A stretch of 8,774 bases of DNA. Origin: DAOVGU01 sp030637775 [NCBI: bacterium]. GTDB taxonomy: Bacteria; Ratteibacteria; UBA8468. The notes beneath the pieces were generated by a model. It searched no databases. It had not been told where the DNA came from and saw only the letters and a list, made by a program, of their open reading frames with translations. This document shows, in pieces, positions 4,579-8,774 of the stretch. The number at the start of each line of letters is the position of its first letter. The stretch's first letter is position 1. Position numbers and translations under genes: made by a program. The stretch spans positions 1 through 8,774 of the forward strand of contig DAOWFY010000077.1 of the NCBI GenBank assembly GCA_030637775.1, read 5' to 3'.

Positions 4579-6274
4579 TTTCTCTCTTTAAGATAATAAA
4601 TGTTGGGGTAATAAACTCAAAAGAGCCATTAAGTTGAAACCTTTTCTGGGGAAAAATTCCCAATAAAGGAGGGATAGTTTCAAATCTTTTCATTATTCTA
4701 AAATCTCTGGAGCTCAAAAGAGAAATGGTAGAGTTGTTTACCAATGGCTTTCCCGTGAAAAAGGATAAAGGTTCAAAAAATCCCCAACTATCAGAAATTA
4801 GAATATAATAGTCGATACCTTCGTCAAGCAATTCTTTTATATTCCCAACCTTTATTATGTATTTTTCAGGATTTATCGCGGGCATTCGGTAAATAACTGG
4901 ATAACGATCCATTCCAATTCGTGCCTTTTCAGGAATATTCTCTTCTATCCACAGAGAAGTTTCCATTCTGACATCATCTCTTTCTGCAATTCTTTCAAAA
5001 GAAAATGTATAATAGAAAGCTATTCCGATAATAGCAAAAGTCAACAACGATTTAGTAAACAAAGAAATTTCTCTTTTGAGAACAGATCTCTCGAAGAATA
5101 TCCCGGCTAAAATTGCTAAAAATGGATAGGCAGGAAGTCCGTAAGTCTCAGAACCCGATACCAAGAACATAAGGAGAATAAAGGGAAGGATTGCAGAAAA
5201 AAGGAAGAATCCCTTAGAGGTATGAAACCTCAGAGCAAAGAGGATAGAGGCAAATATAAGAAGGAAGAGAAAAGGAGAGATGGCGTAGAGAAACATCGTA
5301 ATTGGATAATAAAGGAAAGAATTGAAAAATTGGTAAAGAGGGGATTTGCTTATCCCTCCAGCAGCAGTCCAGAGGAGGTCACGCCAGAAGCGAGAAAAAT
5401 GGAAAATGGTATAGGGTGAGGTTAAGAAGAAGGTAAAAAAAGTGACAAATCCAACCATTAAAAGAGGTTTATTTTTTCTAAATTGGAATCCTCGCTGGCC
5501 AATGAAATGAGCAACAATTATGGGGAAAATAGCAAGAATACCCGGGTATTTGGAACCCATTGCCAGACCCGCCGCAATCCCGCTAAAGATGTAATATTTC
5601 AATCTTCTTGTCTCAATGATCGAGAGGGCAAAATAAAAGGAAAGGACAACCCAAAAGGCCAGAGGAATATCCGGTTTGATGTAATGGGATTGGATAACAA
5701 ACAAAGGAGTAACCGCTAAAAAGAGAGAAGAAAGCAATCCTACCCTTTCATTATAGAGCCTTTTTCCAATAAGGTAGACAAAAAGAATTGTTAAAAGAGC
5801 AAAAAGGACAACAGTATATCTACCTGCCAAATAGATTTTAGCAAACTGCTCGGGATTTTTCAAATAGAAGAAAATATCCTGCTTCAAAGGGGAAAAATGG
5901 CAAAGCGAACCAAGAAGAATTCCAAAACCTATCTGATAAGCAAAGAACGGGGGATAGATATAGTTTTTAGTATCAAAATCAAATCTTCTGGGGTGAATAT
6001 GGCTAAGATTTTTTAAGGTATATTCTTCATCAGGATGGTAACTACGTAGAATATCAAAATAGGCAGTAAGTTCGGCAATCTCCTTTTTTTCAGCAGGAGC
6101 GACGAATTCTGACCTCTGCCACTTCCCCTCAGCCAAAACCTTTTTAATCTTTTCTTCAGGTATTTTTCCAACCATTCTTGCCCTTTTCTTACTGGGTAGA
6201 CCAAAGCGAATTCCATAAAGGTTAAGAAACAGAGAGAGAAACAAAATTAGAACAATGGGAATTTTTTTAATCAT
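4565..6274 (-). CDS. GT39/PMT-like integral membrane glycosyltransferase with long first loop
   Basis: A 569-residue polytopic protein with about eleven predicted membrane segments by eye, the first at 5-22 and the last near 408-424. A soluble C-terminal region of about 145 residues follows. The GT-C catalytic-loop signature appears as SYHPDEEYTL (78-87), with the acidic D82-E83, and a second conserved acidic site is KPDIPLAF (200-207). Family members move a sugar from a polyprenyl-phosphate donor to a protein, lipid or glycan acceptor on the outer face of the membrane. FGLPS at 24-28 is separated from YHPDE by about 50 Lys/Glu-rich residues, whereas many relatives run almost directly from GLP to HPDE. 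I recall similar long-loop forms in uncultured bacteria. The start at 6274 keeps the first membrane segment; the next Met (34) would lose it. It overlaps the DPM1-like gene by 8 bases, which suggests donor supply by that enzyme. Confidence 0.82.
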   Translation of the reverse strand: MIKKIPIVLILFLSLFLNLYGIRFGLPSKKRARMVGKIPEEKIKKVLAEGKWQRSEFVAPAEKKEIAELTAYFDILRSYHPDEEYTLKNLSHIHPRRFDFDTKNYIYPPFFAYQIGFGILLGSLCHFSPLKQDIFFYLKNPEQFAKIYLAGRYTVVLFALLTILFVYLIGKRLYNERVGLLSSLFLAVTPLFVIQSHYIKPDIPLAFWVVLSFYFALSIIETRRLKYYIFSGIAAGLAMGSKYPGILAIFPIIVAHFIGQRGFQFRKNKPLLMVGFVTFFTFFLTSPYTIFHFSRFWRDLLWTAAGGISKSPLYQFFNSFLYYPITMFLYAISPFLFLLIFASILFALRFHTSKGFFLFSAILPFILLMFLVSGSETYGLPAYPFLAILAGIFFERSVLKREISLFTKSLLTFAIIGIAFYYTFSFERIAERDDVRMETSLWIEENIPEKARIGMDRYPVIYRMPAINPEKYIIKVGNIKELLDEGIDYYILISDSWGFFEPLSFFTGKPLVNNSTISLLSSRDFRIMKRFETIPPLLGIFPQKRFQLNGSFEFITPTFIILKRENAAE

Positions 6275-6974
6275 TTTTAAATCTATATTTAATTAGAGTC
6301 CAGACGGCGATAAACCAATCTTTCAGTCTGATTTTCTTTCCCTCGGTTATCCCTCTTGGTCTATGGGAAATTGGTACCTCCTTAATTTTTATTCCTCTTT
6401 TGGCTATCTTGGCGGTAACTTCAGGACAGAATTCAAAACCTTTGCATTTTAAATTTAGGCTTTTCAAGAGGTTAGCCTCGAAAACCTTGTAACAAGTTGG
6501 CTCATCGGTAATATGAATCCGATAGAGCAAATTGGCCAAAATGCTCAAAGTACGTCCCCCAAGATAGAAATACCAGCCTACCAGGGACTTTGGCTTTGAG
6601 CCTTGGCCCAGGATCCTGGAGCCATAAACAACGCTTGTCTCTCCCTTTATAATTGGCTCTATCAACATATCATACTCATTGGGGTTATATTCCAAATCTG
6701 CATCCTGAATGATAACAATATCCCCGCTTACATACTTTAACCCGGCGCGAATTGCTGCTCCCTTTCCACATTTTTGGAACCGGCTGATAAGCTTAATCTC
6801 ATTATTACTGTCCTTTTGTTTGATAACTTCTTTTAAGATTTCCTTGGTTTTATCGGTAGAGCCATCCTCCACAATAATAATCTCTTTTTTTAAATTGACT
6901 GCCTTCACTCTATTAATAATTTCGGCAATTGTCCTTTCCTCATTGTAGACGGGAATGATAACAGAAATCTTCAT
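6267..6974 (-). CDS. DPM1-like GT2, probable polyprenyl-phosphate sugar synthase
   Basis: A 235-residue single-domain GT-A enzyme of family 2. Seen in order: SVIIPVYNEE (4-13), IIIVEDGSTDKT (32-43), KCGKGAAIRAGL (68-79), metal-binding DADLEY (91-96), YGSRILGQGSK (117-127), ITDEPTCYKVF (155-165), GFEFCPEVTAKI (179-190) and KEVPISHRPRG (198-208). This set matches the dolichyl/undecaprenyl-phosphate mannose or glucose synthase branch. The protein lacks the C-terminal membrane helices of the GtrB/ArnC type, so it is soluble or peripheral like bacterial DPM1 forms. It would transfer a hexose from GDP- or UDP-sugar to a polyprenyl phosphate at the inner face of the membrane. It lies between two GT-C proteins, the class that uses this product. 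Its ATG overlaps the previous stop as ATGA, with a strong GGAGG eight bases upstream. Which sugar it carries is not evident. Confidence 0.88.
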   Translation of the reverse strand: MKISVIIPVYNEERTIAEIINRVKAVNLKKEIIIVEDGSTDKTKEILKEVIKQKDSNNEIKLISRFQKCGKGAAIRAGLKYVSGDIVIIQDADLEYNPNEYDMLIEPIIKGETSVVYGSRILGQGSKPKSLVGWYFYLGGRTLSILANLLYRIHITDEPTCYKVFEANLLKSLNLKCKGFEFCPEVTAKIAKRGIKIKEVPISHRPRGITEGKKIRLKDWFIAVWTLIKYRFKND

Positions 6975-8158
6975 CTATTGCGCCTCCAATTAATTATACC
7001 ATTTAGCCCCCCACCAGCAATTGCCAAAACAAGAGGCATTATGGGAATTCTGTACCTTGGAATAGCAAAAAGAAGGCTATGGATAAAGGTAAAATAAAAA
7101 ATCATTAAGAGAGAAATAAATACTTCTTTTCTCTTCTCTTTTAGGCAAAGGTATAATCCTAAAAGAAAGAAAAAGAGAAGAATATAGTGGAAAGTAAAGA
7201 TGAAAGCCTTCTGCAAATTTTTTCCCTCTAAGACCCTTTTTCCTCCGGGAATCTGAAGCCAGAATCTACCCAATTTTTTTAGACATAATAAAGAATAAGC
7301 GCCGGGATTATTTTTGATATTCTTTATTCCTTCGCGAAAAAACTTTTTATCTGCATCAATCTGAGAAAGTCCCTTCACCAAATTTTCCTTATCAGAAAGG
7401 TCTCTCCAGTTATAATCTCCATCCCAAGGAAAATAACTTCCAACCCAAAGGTTAAAGCCTCCGCCGGTTGCTACGGGAATAAATTCTTTAAAAACAAGGT
7501 AATTTCTTATCGTCCAGGGAAGAATTGTTCCTGCCACTGTTAGAGAGAAAATTAACACGAAGATAAAATTCTCCAATCTTTTTCTGAAAAAGAGTAATAA
7601 TCCCAGCAGAAGAAAAAGAGGGAAAAGCAAAGTAACCGGCCGGCAAAGGGTTGATAACCCCAAAAAAATGCCACCCGCTACCCAATCCTGTTTCTTTTTG
7701 CCTTTTAATGCCTTCATTAATAATATTACCGCGATTGTCAGCAAAAATGTAGCCAAGGTTTCGGTTAATATATAGGAATTTGAGGCAATAAGTGAAGGGT
7801 AAATGACAGCAGCACCTGTTCCCAAAGCAGCAGCTCTTCTATTTTTGAAAATCTCTTCTCCGATAAAATAGACAAATATGCAAATTATTGCACCTAAAAT
7901 GGCTTGAATAATTCTTACTACCAAAAAGGAATGGCCAAAAATAAAGTAAATAGTAGCCAAAAAGGTTGGATATAAAGGAGCTCTATTCAAGTTGGCTGAG
8001 AATCCTAATCCATTAGCAATATGAAGCGCCATTTTATCATAATCAAGACTATCCGGGGCAGAAAGAGGGAAAAGAATAATAAAGACAAACCGGATAAGAA
8101 AAGCGGACAGAAAAATGAATATCAGGATTTTTCTCTTATTTACCACCAATCTCCTCAT
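6971..8158 (-). CDS. GT39/ArnT-like integral membrane glycosyltransferase
   Basis: A 395-residue hydrophobic protein with about ten or eleven membrane segments by eye (first 10-31, last about 371-388). The first outer loop carries APDSLDYDKMALHIANG (34-50), an acidic catalytic-type motif of the PMT_2/ArnT-like GT-C families. It is followed by RAPLYPTFLA (59-68), LTETLATF (131-138), PWTIRNYLVF (214-223) and RYRIPIMP (368-375), all typical of this group. A larger outer loop spans about 220-315 and probably binds the acceptor. The likely reaction is transfer of a sugar from a polyprenyl-phosphate carrier to an extracytoplasmic acceptor; the next gene could make the donor. At about 400 residues it is shorter than ArnT (about 550) because it lacks a C-terminal soluble domain. 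The ATG at 8158 overlaps the GT4 gene by 23 bases; a GTG at 8146-8144 is an alternative start. Acceptor unknown. Confidence 0.8.
   Translation of the reverse strand: MRRLVVNKRKILIFIFLSAFLIRFVFIILFPLSAPDSLDYDKMALHIANGLGFSANLNRAPLYPTFLATIYFIFGHSFLVVRIIQAILGAIICIFVYFIGEEIFKNRRAAALGTGAAVIYPSLIASNSYILTETLATFLLTIAVILLMKALKGKKKQDWVAGGIFLGLSTLCRPVTLLFPLFLLLGLLLFFRKRLENFIFVLIFSLTVAGTILPWTIRNYLVFKEFIPVATGGGFNLWVGSYFPWDGDYNWRDLSDKENLVKGLSQIDADKKFFREGIKNIKNNPGAYSLLCLKKLGRFWLQIPGGKRVLEGKNLQKAFIFTFHYILLFFFLLGLYLCLKEKRKEVFISLLMIFYFTFIHSLLFAIPRYRIPIMPLVLAIAGGGLNGIINWRRNR
6983..6987 (-). promoter_or_regulatory. Shine-Dalgarno site of the DPM1-like gene
   Basis: GGAGG on the minus strand, eight bases before the ATG at 6974-6972 and inside the last codons of the preceding GT-C gene. 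Optimal spacing supports the chosen start despite the ATGA overlap. Confidence 0.7.
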
Positions 8159-8774
8159 AGAGATTTAATGTTCTTTTAGCACATCTTTCCCAGGAGAAGA
8201 GTTTTGCCCTTTTTAAACCTTTATCCCTCATCTCCTCGGCCAATTCTTTATTACTTAAAACCTTCTCCATTAGCTTTGCCATTTCTTCTATATTATAGGG
8301 ATTAACTGAGAGAGCTGCATCTCCTGCTACTTCAGGAAGGGAGGAGATATTGGAAGTAATTACCGGGGTGCCAGAAGCCATTGCTTCCAGAACGGGAAGA
8401 CCAAACCCTTCATAAAGGCTGGGGTAGATAAAAAGGGAGGCGGAATTATAGTAAAGGGGTAAAAGTTCCTCAGGTACATAACCGGCGAAGAAAACCTCTT
8501 CCTCCAACCCCAACCTCTTCACTACCTTATAGATATTCTGGTACTCCTGGCTCTTCTCTCCCACGATTATTAATCTTTCCTTCCTTCCCTTCTCCTTAAT
8601 CTTTTTACAGGCCCTAACAAGGTTAAGGATATTCTTCCTTTTCTTCAATGTTCCTACATAGAGGATGAAGGAATCCAAAATCTGATATTTTCTCCTGAAA
8701 TCCTGTAAGTTTTCTTTCTCAATGGGATGATAGGAGGAATCAATACCTAAGTTAATTACCGCAATCTTTTCTGA
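8136..8774 (-). CDS. Family 4 glycosyltransferase, C-terminal part (cut by right edge)
   Basis: The frame is open to the right edge, so 212 C-terminal residues are visible of a protein normally 350-400 long. The first visible residues, [17 protein letters not shown], are the usual link between the two GT-B lobes. Then follow [13 protein letters not shown] (36-48), [33 protein letters not shown] and [21 protein letters not shown] (from about 121) with the family's EX7E pair (E122, E130), [12 protein letters not shown] and [11 protein letters not shown] near the end. This is the Glycos_transf_1 (GT4) donor-binding lobe, a retaining transferase using a nucleotide sugar in the cytoplasm, commonly mannosyl- or rhamnosyltransferases of polysaccharide clusters. 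Its stop lies 23 bases inside the following membrane transferase gene. A TTG at 8678 is not the start, because homologous sequence continues upstream of it. Confidence 0.88.
   Translation of the reverse strand, partial: SEKIAVINLGIDSSYHPIEKENLQDFRRKYQILDSFILYVGTLKKRKNILNLVRACKKIKEKGRKERLIIVGEKSQEYQNIYKVVKRLGLEEEVFFAGYVPEELLPLYYNSASLFIYPSLYEGFGLPVLEAMASGTPVITSNISSLPEVAGDAALSVNPYNIEEMAKLMEKVLSNKELAEEMRDKGLKRAKLFSWERCAKRTLNLYEEIGGK
8151..8156 (-). promoter_or_regulatory. GAGGAG that makes the GT39/ArnT-like start ambiguous
   Basis: GAGGAG on the minus strand overlaps the ATG at 8158-8156 and so cannot serve it. It lies four bases before the in-frame GTG at 8146-8144, codon 5 of the longer form. 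The spacing is short but workable. Either start leaves the first membrane segment intact. Confidence 0.35.

Noticed and set aside
5222-5719. Plus-strand frames with Lys/Arg/Glu-rich products
   Set aside because: They are complements of hydrophobic membrane-segment codons of the GT39-like gene, a common artefact.
6013-6216. Minus-strand frame within the GT39-like gene in another phase
   Set aside because: It is fully nested in a better-supported gene and has no recognisable domain. The same holds for 7488-7685 within the other GT-C gene.
6709-6948. Plus-strand frame opposite the DPM1-like gene
   Set aside because: It is antisense to the catalytic domain and lacks independent support.
8676-8678. 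TTG as the start of the GT4 gene
   Set aside because: The frame continues upstream to the window edge with family-like sequence ([10 protein letters not shown]), so the true start lies outside.

Overview
All ten genes or gene remnants lie on the minus strand, packed head to tail with overlaps or gaps of a few bases. This looks like one long operon transcribed from beyond the right edge (8774) towards position 1. The content is cell-surface polysaccharide or glycan assembly: glycosyltransferases, membrane GT-C transferases, nucleotide-sugar enzymes and sugar/lipid-type methyltransferases. I see no RNA gene, CRISPR array, insertion sequence, promoter or terminator. The DNA is AT-rich (hand-counted samples run from about 26 to 45% G+C). 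Shine-Dalgarno-like sites (GGAGG, AAAGGAG) and ATGA stop/start overlaps suggest a bacterium. The methyltransferase-GT2 fusion and the long-looped GT39-like protein recall uncultured lineages such as Omnitrophota, but that placement is a weak inference.

Layout in the direction of transcription (right to left). (1) 8774-8136: 3' part of a family 4 glycosyltransferase. (2) 8158-6971: polytopic GT39/ArnT-like transferase. (3) 6974-6267: DPM1-like GT2, a likely polyprenyl-phosphate-sugar synthase. (4) 6274-4565: a second, larger GT39-like membrane protein. (5) 4578-3166: intact fusion of a SAM methyltransferase with a GT2 domain. (6) 3156-2518: a separate small SAM methyltransferase. (7) 2521-2309: short gene remnants, including the first 21 codons of a sugar epimerase and a 35-codon fragment I cannot identify. 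(8) 2327-1337: a second methyltransferase-GT2 fusion whose GT2 domain has lost about 136 codons and is frameshifted. (9) 1340-375: complete RfbE-like NAD-dependent sugar epimerase. (10) 378-1: 5' part of a UDP-glucose dehydrogenase.

Likely cooperation: the dehydrogenase and epimerase would supply modified nucleotide sugars. The DPM1-like enzyme would load a sugar onto a polyprenyl phosphate, and the two GT-C proteins would use such lipid-linked donors on the outer face of the membrane. The GT4, GT2 and methyltransferase parts would extend and decorate the glycan.

The most unusual part is 1337-4578. It reads as two diverged copies of a [methyltransferase-GT2]-[epimerase] module that have decayed reciprocally. 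The upstream copy keeps the fusion gene but only a 5' stub of the epimerase; the downstream copy keeps the epimerase but has a gutted fusion gene. I found no clearly new biochemical system; the interest lies in this locus remodelling.
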